Positions 33,388 through 39,057 of a DNA stretch of 64,000 nt are shown here, piece after piece. A program made the translations under genes and the position numbers. Position 1 is the first letter of the stretch, and each line of letters starts with the position of its first letter. The notes under the pieces are model-generated. The model was not told the origin of the DNA. It searched no databases and saw nothing but the letters and a program-made list of their open reading frames with translations. The DNA comes from Dendrolimus kikuchii (taxonomy: Eukaryota > Arthropoda > Insecta > Lepidoptera > Lasiocampidae), in NCBI GenBank assembly GCA_019925095.2, contig CM034389.1, positions 14,205,435 to 14,269,434 on the forward strand, written 5' to 3'.

Positions 33388-34299
33388 TCCTTTCTCCAAA
33401 TTATTTGGGGTCTGCAAAATATGTCTTTTTCTTTCACATTCCTCTATTCTGACATAGATCCTCTGTCCCGTCTATTATTCATTGAAATCATTTTGTTTCT
33501 GAGCATCATTTGATGTACGGCAAGCACATTTCAAATACAAAGCTGTGCTAATATCGATTAATCATATAGAAATATGTTTAAGATTATTGTATGTTGCATA
33601 GAAAAATTTAATGTTAATTTGATATTTTAATAATTTAATACATACCTACTTAAGAACTAAGGTTCAGATGGCAACAATATTTAATTGGTACAATAATGTC
33701 CAAGTATTTTATAATCAATAAAAAACATATTAATATTATACTTTTGCAGTATTTTTCCAATATTACGAGCTGCAGTCACCCTAGTCCCCGATATACTAGA
33801 TACATCAGAATTGCTACACAGTTATTTTGCTTTTATTCCCATTTCCTACAATATTTTGTCAAGTGTATTATGTATTATGAATCGCAGTCTGATAGCGCAT
33901 TCATTATTGTTTGAAAAGTAATTGATATTATTTATTTATGCCATGACAGGTATTTTAAAATTTAGATGATAAGATGTTATTTACCTTATGTTAACTCCTG
34001 TTCCTTTATATTTAAAATATTAGAGTTTCTTGTGACATATGTCCGCATACGTAATAAATGGCACCGTTTTATTTTTCCAGGTGACAGCTTGCCATTGTCG
34101 TGTGAACAAAACGTACTCCCGGCTCTTAACCCGCTTGTCGCGCGTGGCTGAGCCAGGGCCTCCGCACCACTGGTTGCAGGACAAACGAGCCCCTCATCCC
34201 TCTACCCCGTTCCCTCCAGCGTCTGCTGCATTAGATTCCGCCGATATGTATTATACCTTGGACTTCAGTGACAGCCAAAGCTCCCCTCTAATCCAATAA
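16179..34299 (+). CDS. EGF-repeat type I membrane protein (11 coding exons, ~726 aa), span
   Basis: Joining 16267-16776, 18876-19078, 19843-20015, 20481-20599, 21228-21384, 23297-23551, 29116-29258, 29689-29811, 32588-32690, 33149-33324 and 34081-34299 gives 2181 nt in one frame, every junction with GT-AG and matching phase. The order is: signal peptide (about residues 12-34), Thr/Ser-rich part (50-115), a cupredoxin-like domain (about 175-325, inferred), seven EGF repeats (about 316-596), one membrane span (about 637-657), and a 70-residue tail with YYTLDFSD. It probably sits at the cell surface and binds a partner outside the cell. There is no DSL or MNNL domain, so it is not Delta or Serrate. 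Drosophila weary, a Notch-ligand-like EGF protein, is a possible relative that I cannot confirm. An untranslated leader probably begins at the acceptor ending at 16178. Confidence 0.85.
16267..16776 (+). CDS. EGF gene, coding exon 1 (signal peptide, Thr-rich)
   Basis: ATG 16267 opens 170 codons to the donor ACG|GTAAGG at 16776/16777, phase 0. In-frame Met codons at residues 1, 8, 12 and 20 precede a hydrophobic stretch (ALILSLAGACLG), so translation may start at any of them; Met12 or Met20 gives the most typical signal peptide. A run rich in Thr and Ser (TTTMPESTATSTTKETIKT) follows and suggests O-glycosylation. It ends DCDLPVMPRESRLWRGNET, containing a likely N-glycosylation site. The acceptor at 16177-16178 (T-run, GACAG) makes 16179-16266 leader sequence. 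Confidence 0.8.
16976..17220 (+). repeat. interspersed repeat, second copy of the 7250-7500 family
   Basis: In intron 1 of the EGF gene; ordered motif matches are listed for the copy at 7250-7500. This copy is slightly more GC-rich and contains short open frames that look incidental. Confidence 0.7.
17985..18130 (+). repeat. dispersed repeat (TTTGGCTGAAACTCGGTATA type)
   Basis: Motifs TATTTGGCTGAAACTCGG and TTTTTATCCCGGATAATGG recur at 28780-28935 as GATTTGGCTGAAATTCGG and CATTCCGGATAATGGTATAG. A weaker relative begins near 21807 (AAACGCGAAAATAACT). A widespread insect repeat without coding capacity. Confidence 0.65.
18150..18225. repeat. short tandem repeat (GATTTGGTC-like)
   Basis: Six to seven imperfect units of 9-12 bp (TTGGTCGATTTGG, GGATTTGGTCGAATTCGTCG, TTTTGGTCGCTTTGGTC) in intron 1 of the EGF gene. 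Confidence 0.65.
18518..18728. mobile_element. PIF/Harbinger-like MITE, 211 bp
   Basis: Terminal inverted repeats GGCTGATATACATTGATCCA and TGGATCAATGTAAATCAGCC pair over 20 bp with one mismatch. TAA flanks both ends (18515-18517 and 18729-18731), the 3-bp duplication typical of PIF/Harbinger. It lies in intron 1 of the EGF gene and is non-coding. Confidence 0.8.
18876..19078 (+). CDS. EGF gene, coding exon 2 (start of cupredoxin-like domain)
   Basis: The only acceptors that keep phase 0 after the in-frame TAA at 18840 are CTGAG|GAG (exon from 18876) and GAG|TGT (from 18879); the true one is undecided. The exon ends GAAAG|GTGAGT, phase 2. It encodes a Gly-rich start, then ECPPVIVSWEGTVDIQSGD and ILIVRIADSLLL, a hydrophobic beta-strand-like pattern. 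It is GC-rich compared with its flanks. Confidence 0.75.
19205..19300 (+). repeat. GGAGGAGGTTCTCAATT repeat, truncated copy
   Basis: TTTTTAACCGGCTTTAAAAA followed by GGAGGAGGTTCTCAATTCGA, matching 7997-8175. It lies in intron 2 of the EGF gene. Confidence 0.7.
19843..20015 (+). CDS. EGF gene, coding exon 3 (cupredoxin-like core)
   Basis: Acceptor TTTTTGTAG then 173 nt, entering at phase 2 and ending ATAG|GTGAAA at phase 1. It reads VYQVTRQGHEHCDVSDG and LYDKDLTEGVNLFI. The pattern (Tyr, x, Val, then a spaced His-x-Cys, then Gly-Val-x-Leu/Tyr-Phe-Ile) resembles the last strands of small cupredoxin folds. The resemblance is by eye only. Confidence 0.8.
20106..20311. mobile_element. PIF/Harbinger-like MITE, 206 bp
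   Basis: Ends GGGCCGCTTGCATAACG and its near inverse ATTACGCAAGCGGCCC, flanked by TAA at 20103-20105 and 20312-20314. It is also internally symmetrical (TACATTTAGCG near 20170 against CGCTAAATACG near 20214). It sits in the short third intron of the EGF gene (20016-20480) and makes up nearly half of it. Confidence 0.88.
20481..20599 (+). CDS. EGF gene, coding exon 4 (domain end, start of EGF 1)
   Basis: Acceptor TTTTATTTAG, 119 nt, donor ATG|GTAGGT, phase 0. It encodes NWGSQCVRLKVTVKSDNC, which closes the N-terminal domain, followed by CGESQECSGKGVCYTNVSM, the first half of EGF repeat 1, with an N-glycosylation site NVS. Confidence 0.85.
21228..21384 (+). CDS. EGF gene, coding exon 5 (EGF 1 end, EGF 2)
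   Basis: Acceptor GTTTATAG, 157 nt, donor TTTTG|GTAACT, phase 1. It encodes YECQCCSGYVGAHCE (end of EGF 1, with an unusual adjacent Cys pair) and CYPSPCLNNGICIDT then FRCLCPFG (EGF 2). The phase-1 break just before the final Gly of an EGF repeat is usual for EGF genes. Confidence 0.92.
22963..23280 (-). mobile_element. ~320-bp interspersed repeat, inverted copy beside an exon
   Basis: Read on the minus strand it matches 4873-5194 in order: AACAGCAGACAG, GTGGTTACCTTCGTCG, ATGGACATACACCAGAG, GGAACATAACTCAAGATTGT, AGGAGTGGTGGCCGTACAGA and CGTTCCTGCATGGATTAC. Its end lies about 16 bp before coding exon 6 of the EGF gene, so the T-rich part of that acceptor (CTGCTGTTTTCC) comes from the repeat. 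Divergence from the other copy is high, so the insertion is old. Confidence 0.82.
23297..23551 (+). CDS. EGF gene, coding exon 6 (EGF 2 end, EGF 3, EGF 4)
   Basis: Acceptor ATAATAG at 23290-23296, 255 nt, donor CCAG|GTGAGT, phase 1 to phase 1. It encodes FTGRKCE, then CYSSPCLNGGSCMSM with FHCACPDGWTGQRCE (EGF 3), then ACSSNPCVKGICLEQ with YQCFCQPG (EGF 4). The bases before the acceptor belong to an interspersed repeat, and the pyrimidine tract is poor. Confidence 0.92.
23645..23762 (-). repeat. LINE 3' tail (CR1/Jockey-like)
   Basis: On the minus strand it reads GCAATAAGACCGCACATTGC and ends in TATTCTATTCTATTTT. The first motif matches the GCGATAAGGCCGCC 3' region of the LINE at 42558-44253. 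It lies in intron 6 of the EGF gene, just past exon 6. Confidence 0.6.
24104..24310. repeat. tandem dimer, ~107-bp unit
   Basis: Two neighbouring units share GG(C/T)(A/T)ATTACAA(A/G)ACCT, TT(A/T)GCAA(A/G)ACA, ATTATTTTAGAT, TTTAATT(A/G)CATTAAAG and GAAATTATATA(A/G)TAATA in the same order. It lies in intron 6 of the EGF gene. Confidence 0.7.
25490..25640. repeat. GC-rich block with internal inverse symmetry
   Basis: GTGCCGCCGCACTACCGCCG on the left and GCGCGGTGGCGGCGCGATGC on the right are near-inverse runs around an AT-rich centre. Probably a short MITE-like repeat in intron 6. The 69-codon open frame here is Arg/Ala-rich by composition, so I do not call it a gene. Confidence 0.4.
26183..26330 (+). 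repeat. interspersed repeat, shared with 31808-31965
   Basis: Shares AAAGAAAACT, ATAGTCCCTCAAG(G/A)CTATAA, AGAATACTGAGCCTAG, TCACCGTCTTCTATGGGTAA and GGCTACGTTTCCTCGCTGG in order with the second copy. Both are in EGF gene introns and have no coding potential. Confidence 0.75.
28249..28501. repeat. 253-bp repeat with a perfect 27-bp hairpin, copy 1
   Basis: At 28261-28320 the sequence folds perfectly: a 27-bp arm starting CTCTGAGTTTATGAAT, loop TCCCAT (28288-28293), and the exact inverse. The following 180 bp (CACGACAGTTATGTA, TAGATCAAGCCGCAAATTAA, CATACTCCGGGTTGT) match 31495-31750 almost base for base. It lies in intron 6 of the EGF gene, and a LINE 3' tail follows at once. Confidence 0.9.
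28502..28628 (+). repeat. LINE 3' tail (CR1/Jockey-like)
   Basis: TTGCCTTAAAGCGATAAGAC leads to GTAAACAATAAAG and a TCTATCT-rich end, matching the 3' region of the LINE at 42558-44253 (GATCGCTTTAAGCGATAAGG and GTGAACAATAAAGTG). The hairpin repeat directly before it may be part of the same element's untranslated region. Confidence 0.65.
28780..28935 (+). repeat. dispersed repeat, second copy of the 17985 family
   Basis: ATAAACGCGAAAGTAACTTC, then GATTTGGCTGAAATTCGGTG, then TTTTCATTCCGGATAATGG. It lies in intron 6 of the EGF gene. Confidence 0.65.
29116..29258 (+). CDS. EGF gene, coding exon 7 (EGF 4 end, EGF 5)
   Basis: Acceptor AATACAG after a T-run, 143 nt, donor AAG|GTACCA, phase 0. It encodes YTGDRCE, then CESSPCVNGGTCTDHVNGF and TCTCGRGHAGKTCQLK. 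EGF 5 begins with N-E-C and has other features of calcium-binding EGF repeats, but the motif is incomplete. The preceding intron is 5.6 kb, the longest in the gene. Confidence 0.93.
29689..29811 (+). CDS. EGF gene, coding exon 8 (EGF 6)
   Basis: Acceptor ATTTTGTAG, 123 nt, donor TCT|GTAAGT, phase 0 on both sides. It encodes one whole repeat: LCFPSPCPGHKYCIDR, then YECECPRGYVGDDCE. Confidence 0.93.
31170..31375. repeat. GC-richer block of unknown class
   Basis: CGTCCCTTCATGTTTGGCCC, AACCGCGAGGGAAACGCAG and ACCACCCGGGCTAGATCG stand out in intron 8 of the EGF gene. It looks like a decayed repeat fragment. No frame or partner copy was found in the window. Confidence 0.35.
31495..31750. repeat. 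256-bp hairpin repeat, copy 2
   Basis: Near-identical to 28249-28501, with about a dozen differences by eye. Here the hairpin arms have two mismatches (TTTACGAAT and ATCCTAAG against the perfect arm). It lies in intron 8, 3.2 kb from copy 1 and in the same orientation. Confidence 0.9.
31808..31965 (+). repeat. interspersed repeat, second copy of the 26183 family
   Basis: Motif order is the same as in 26183-26330, with TATGGGTAAGGTACCCAGAA in place of TATGGGTAAAGTGGCCAGAA. Confidence 0.75.
32106..32205 (+). repeat. ACATACATAACTTCACGCC lepidopteran repeat
   Basis: A short (CATA)n run followed by ACTTCACGCCAGTTCCCTTG, GGGGTAGGCACGAACAACAG and AGTGCCATTTAGGC. A common dispersed motif set in Lepidoptera; in intron 8 of the EGF gene. 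Confidence 0.6.
32301..32364. repeat. 28-bp inverted repeat at the end of the BEL/Pao piece
   Basis: AAAGAAACATGAATTAATTA at 32302 onward pairs with TAATTCATGTTTCTTT ending near 32363. The arms are about 28 bp with one mismatch around a 6-base loop (32330-32335). Confidence 0.8.
32339..32570 (-). pseudogene. BEL/Pao-type retrotransposon fragment, C-terminal end of pol
   Basis: On the minus strand about 75 codons read PNIKVGSLVILVENDVQP, LFWLKARVINVFSGADGMVR, TMEVRAQNGNIYRRSITK and CLLLI. This is the small chromo-like/SH3-like domain found at the end of BEL/Pao polyproteins (usually KVGDLV, PL-W-LGRV, DG-VR, T-NG---RP--KL). No other part of the element is present. It lies 20-30 bp from the start of coding exon 9 of the EGF gene, on the opposite strand. 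It is still open in frame, so it is either recent or lucky. Confidence 0.8.
32588..32690 (+). CDS. EGF gene, coding exon 9 (EGF 7)
   Basis: Acceptor AAATTCAG at 32580-32587, 103 nt, donor GAAG|GTAATT, phase 0 to phase 1. It encodes VCDNNPCAHGGTCWSEVES and FYCSCRPGFTGKLCE. A retroelement fragment of BEL/Pao type lies immediately upstream on the other strand. Confidence 0.92.
33149..33324 (+). CDS. EGF gene, coding exon 10 (stalk and membrane span)
   Basis: Acceptor AATTACAG, 176 nt, donor GTG|GTAAGT, phase 1 to phase 0. It encodes an acidic stalk (SGEGEIEPEQTGGG) and most of the membrane span (YIAAGTLGAAIAIVGVV). A GTAAGC inside the exon near 33172 could act as a cryptic donor. Confidence 0.9.
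33356..33382. repeat. (TC)n microsatellite
   Basis: About thirteen TC units start roughly 30 bp after the exon 10 donor of the EGF gene. The pyrimidine tract faces the sense strand. Confidence 0.85.
34081..34299 (+). CDS. EGF gene, coding exon 11 (cytoplasmic tail)
   Basis: Acceptor TTTTTCCAG at 34072-34080, phase 0, stop TAA at 34297-34299. It encodes VTACHCRVN (end of span with Cys residues that could be acylated), a basic then Pro-rich part (HPSTPFPPASAA), and the end MYYTLDFSDSQSSPLIQ. The paired Tyr followed by acidic residues is a possible docking or sorting signal. No known Notch-ligand PDZ-binding end is seen. Confidence 0.9.
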   Translation: MTACHCRVNKTYSRLLTRLSRVAEPGPPHHWLQDKRAPHPSTPFPPASAALDSADMYYTLDFSDSQSSPLIQ

Positions 34300-34469
34300 C
34301 AATCATTCTGGAACTGCTCCGAGGGGGAACGGTTCAAAATTCAGTTTTAATTCAACATTTCCAGTGTTTAGTCGTAAAGGCGTTAACTAATAAAAATTAG
34401 TTAACTTAAATGCTTCATGGATTGTTTACATTGCTTATCGTATGGTGTTAGAATTAATTCAAGTCAGTA

Positions 34470-34475
34470 AATAAA
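34470..34475 (+). terminator. first polyadenylation signal after the EGF gene
   Basis: AATAAA 171 bp after the stop codon. More AATAAA words occur downstream, up to one at 36347-36352, so the 3' UTR may be 0.2 or 2 kb long. Confidence 0.45.
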
Positions 34476-34879
34476 TTATGTATTATATTTTGCTTCTGTT
34501 ATTTATTATTTCCAGTAAACAGTATATTGTTATCTTGAATTTAATATTAAAAATGTAATTTGTATTTATTTTATTCTAAAATTAAATATGTTATACGTTT
34601 TTATATTTTTTGCCATGTTTAAATTATACAGGTGTAATAATAAACAATAGTTGCGTGGGAGTTACTCAGTTCATGGTATATAATATTGGCTATTATAAAT
34701 GGCCTTGTGAATCAAAATTATGCCTCATAATCAGCTATTTATTACCCATAAAAAAATATTTGAACACCAGCAATTTAACGTTCAAAAGTTGGATAGTAAC
34801 CTGCAATTAACATGCTGGTAATTTATTATCTTAGTCAAGAGACACGTGTTTAGTGCATCGTGAGGTTTAATACACTTTT

Positions 34880-35290
34880 TAACGGCGAGAGAATGCTTTT
34901 GCGCATACCCTCGGGCCTCGGGGGAGGTTTTACAGCGATGGGCATGTGGAGTTCCCAAGGGCTGGCTCTGCACATTTCTTCACTGAAGAAGGAGTCATGA
35001 GATGCCGGCCGGGCGACAACCCACTAAACGCCGTCCCTTCGCCTCTTTATTAGGTACCATGGGACACACCGTGTGAAATTTACCCACAACGCCTTGACGC
35101 AATCAGTCAATCAATCATGGGGTGTCCCTGAGACTAGGGCACCTCGCTTCACGACTGTGGTTCGCTCACTACGTCATGGGGACAAGGCGAGTGTACCGAT
35201 GCCTCCGACCTCCCATTGGTCGCAGTCTGCGATGGAGGCCGCTGGCTCAGGTTTTAATACGCTCGCATCAACCCTAAGTATGCTTAAATA
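34880..35290. repeat. GC-rich repeat-like block downstream of the EGF gene
   Basis: CTCGGGCCTCGGGGGAGG, TGCCGGCCGGGCGACAACC, GGTGTCCCTGAGACTAGGGC and GAGGCCGCTGGCTCAGG stand out from AT-rich flanks. No coherent protein reading was found. It is probably an inserted repeat of unknown class, lying in the possible long 3' UTR. Confidence 0.4.
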
Positions 35291-36346
35291 AACGTTATTA
35301 ACAACTTCCCTTTCTAATGAGTCATATCTATATAAAAATTATTATTTTTTGGTGGTACTATTTAAAGTATCAGAAAAGAAATAACACTGTCTGTGGGATA
35401 AAATGCGTTGTAGGAGGTCAGGGAAGTTGTTAAATATTACATAAGTATAATTAGGTAAAAGTTTTTGAATTATTTTGTAAAGTTTCTCAATTCTTATTAC
35501 TTAGGCAATTGTTATGTAAAGTTTTTGTTTCTTTATGGAAATGTTATAAATTTTAAAATAAATATTAGATTAATGTACCTAATAACCACATGAAATATTT
35601 TTTAGACTGGTTAGATTAGTTTTGACTGAAGACTAATTATTTACCTACTATCTATTCATGTGAAGAATAAATACCATTTATTAAAACAAAATAGAATACA
35701 AGTAAAGTAATTTGCGTTTGGTATTTGTATATTTACAGGACTTCTGAACTTGAAATATAAATTTCTTTCAAATTTAGTATTAAAAATTACGTTTAATATT
35801 AATATTTATTATTTTAATATCGTTTAATATTATTAGTTTTATATTAAGTACTATAGTTTTATTATTTATTTATATTATAGTTTTATATTAAGTATTAGCT
35901 TATTTATTTATGTGCAAACTGCACTACTACAAACGCAGAAACATCTCGAAGCTAATTTATCTGTACGTCTTTCTGTCGTTTTTTTAATTCATTTTATGTA
36001 TAATGTGTTTACATAGATAGGTACATTACTTAGACTTAAAATATTGACTGATCTTCAAATTAGATGATTCGTCTTTTAGCTTGCCTTAAAAGCCTGTAGG
36101 TAATGTGTTAATTTATGCTACTTTTCTAATACTACTCGAGTAACTATTTAGTTTTAATTTAAATGGAGTAGAACATATAACTGATAGAGTAAAATAATTG
36201 CTATATTGACTTCATTCGATTTCTCTTAATGCTTTTATGAATTTAAATGCTTCTGAGTGTAAATAAATGTAAGATTTCATAGTTATTAAATATCTGGATT
36301 GCTAATGTTGTTTTTATTCTTTTAAATATTTAATAATGGTGTTAGA

Positions 36347-36387
36347 AATAAAACCTCAGTAATGTTTTGAAGAAAAACGTTTTTATT
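36347..36387. terminator. probable tail-to-tail gene boundary
   Basis: AATAAA on the plus strand at 36347-36352 faces TTTATT (minus-strand AATAAA) at 36382-36387. These are the outermost plausible poly(A) signals for the EGF gene and grh. If both are used, the two transcripts overlap by a few tens of bases. Confidence 0.35.
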
Positions 36388-38921
36388 TAGATTATAAACT
36401 TTGATAAAAATAATTATATTAATAATAATTTTATGACAACTTACAAATATTCATATAAAATGATAACGTAACATCTATTTAATTAAATCTTAAGTACAGT
36501 AGAATTTCATAACGAAAATGTGCTACCACTTTCGGGTTGTGTTTAACTAGTGTGACTAAAACCAACACGAGAGGTGCCGAGCGCGTCGGCGACCAGTCCG
36601 CACCCGCGTCGCCGCTCTCCCTACAATTACAATATACCTTACCTATGAATACGGACTGGATCACCAATATCAACCGCTTCCCAATAATTACACAAAATAT
36701 TTATAACTCTGATTATAAATTGCACAACCATGCCGAGCGGCGTGACGGCTGCGGCCAACCGACGCGCCCGCGACGCACCCATTTAACTACTAAGCTGAAC
36801 TATCCATTTTTATATATTGCTACTGACATTTGTGACTTATGACGAGATTCTGAATCACGATCTAAAATCATTGTAAGTAAACATTAAAGCTGCACAATTT
36901 ATTATAATAGTAAGTACATAAATAAATATAATTACTTGAATACGTATAAGTAGGTAAAACAATGTCGTTAGAGTCCGCCCCATATGAATGGCAGTAGCAG
37001 ACTTTGAGCAATGAATACGTAAACATTACATGTCATAAAACACATTTAAATTCGATAAACATAGTAGAGTGGATATAAATTAACAAGTGTACGAAATTAA
37101 AACGAATGGAAGAATATAATAACGTGGAGCGCATGCGGCTCCAACGCTAGCGCAGCTAATTTTAAAAGAACAAAAACATAATAAGTATTTATAATAATAT
37201 TTGAAATATTTCAATAAAATTATCTTATATAATATTCGACGCCTAGCTGCAAGTCATATGTGACAAAGTAAAACGAACTACATATAAGAATCTACATCTA
37301 AGTTTAAGTAATCTAAATTATGTCATAATATGGCAGTTAATCGAACCGTCCGCACTAGGCGCATCTCAGGGTGTTATTATTTTGTTCTCGTTATAATTAT
37401 TCCTTCCACGACTAAACTTTTTAAAGACACAGTACTTGGTTCTAAATTTCAAAACTTATCGGTGGAGGTTCCTTATATAATAAGTTCTTATGATGCTTTC
37501 TACTTGAAAAAAATAATAACTTTAACAGTAAACCAATTCAAAAGATAAAAATTATATCTGTGATAGCATTAATTTAATGTGTAGTAAAAAAATCAAGAAT
37601 GTAGGAGTATGGAGGGAGTAAAAGGTGTTACTAAAGACACGATTCTTCTAAATCTTAAAATATAAATAAGTCTTGGACACAAATACTTCTCATATTCTAA
37701 AAAGTTGTCATGGCCCGATAACTTACGTATCGCAATTGATTTAATAAAAAGAATTTATAATAAAAAATATCTTAAAATTATGCATAAACCACTCCCATCA
37801 ATGATCATTTGAATATTGTTCGATTGGACGCTTTTCTGACTACGTTTATAATAACTATGACTATTAAATGTCAACGTAAAATTGTTGATTCTGTCTCATT
37901 TTAAATTGTAATTAATGTATATTGCTTCTATTTATTGCTCTTAACAGATGTAAATTTTAAACGACCAATTTGAACTTCAAGACATTTAAATTATTAAACG
38001 GTAAAAGAAAAACAAAAATCATTGTCAGAAGTCTATACCATAAAAGGATTTTACAAAAAGAAAATATTTAATGATTGTCATGAAACTAAGAACAGCTTGA
38101 ATTTTACTTAAACTATAATCAAACTTTAGGTACTAAATGAATGAATTGAGCGAACTTAATCGAAACTTATGTGTACAAAACTTAACAAAATGGATGGCAT
38201 TTAATTTGACTTAACTCACTTAAACAATAAAGATAACATAATTATTATTCAAAGGCACGTCATGCTTTTAACTCAACGTAGAGCTACATACATTTATTAT
38301 AGATTTGTGACAAGAATTCCTTACTTTATCATCATGGCAAGATTAAAAGGTACCTGTTGAGACGCTTACTACATACTTAGTATGATAACCGAGTGAATGG
38401 CACATACGTTCATATTCAGCAACAGATCAAAGGTCATTTATAAATAAAATATGTAATTTTCATTCAATAAACGAATACAATTTTCTGGTCACCAAACATC
38501 AGATTCTATTGCCATCACCAGACAATCTTTATTACAATGTAATTTCATAAGGCACTACAATAGATATTTACAACGTGGTCCCACCTGCATATCGATAACG
38601 ACAGAGGAATTAATTTGTGACACGTACAGGTTCATCAAAATTAAATTACGATGATAGATCGCTTAAAAGTAAATTTCAATCTGAGATCGATATTCGCCGG
38701 GACAGACTAATCCCATATAATAAGATTTTTCATATAAGTAGAAAGAAGGGAATGTCGACTACCGTCCCCTAGCTATATCCGCCATAAAGGATATAGATTT
38801 CCTTGCCATCACATTTGATGCGACATGAACAGATGCTAAAATGCAGCTGACTAGCGCTCCTTGACTGTGAATGGATTGACAGCGTGAGGCGTGTGTTGGA
38901 ATGGGAAGCTTTAAGCTAATG
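36388..38921 (-). other. grh: probable grh 3' UTR
   Basis: There is no other gene on either strand between the grh stop codon and the opposing poly(A) signals. Most is AT-rich. Two blocks near 36575-36625 (GTGCCGAGCGCGTCGGCGAC, CACCCGCGTCGCCGCTC) and 36727-36780 are GC-rich and not obviously repetitive. Earlier minus-strand AATAAA words (for example 38292-38297) could give a shorter UTR. Confidence 0.45.
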
Positions 38922-39057
38922 TTACATGGGCAGTTCCACAAACGTTATGTCGTAGAGTCGCTCGTCTTCGCTGGCGCCCGCCGGCCGCACTTCCAACAAG
39001 AATAAATCTTCATTGCAATAGTAAGCCAACATTTCATCGTCAATTTTGGCCGTAATC
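38922..39057 (-). CDS. grh: grh terminal coding exon
   Basis: Acceptor TATTTCCAG, 136 nt, stop TAA at 38922-38924. It encodes ITAKIDDEMLAYYCNEDLF, LLEVRPAGASEDERLYDI and TFVELPM, the last strands of the C-terminal dimerisation domain. The end aligns with the usual Grainyhead C terminus. Confidence 0.95.

Noticed and set aside
16179..34299. EGF gene as Delta, Serrate or Notch
   Set aside because: No DSL or MNNL domain, only seven EGF repeats, no LNR or ankyrin repeats, and a short tail unlike any of them.
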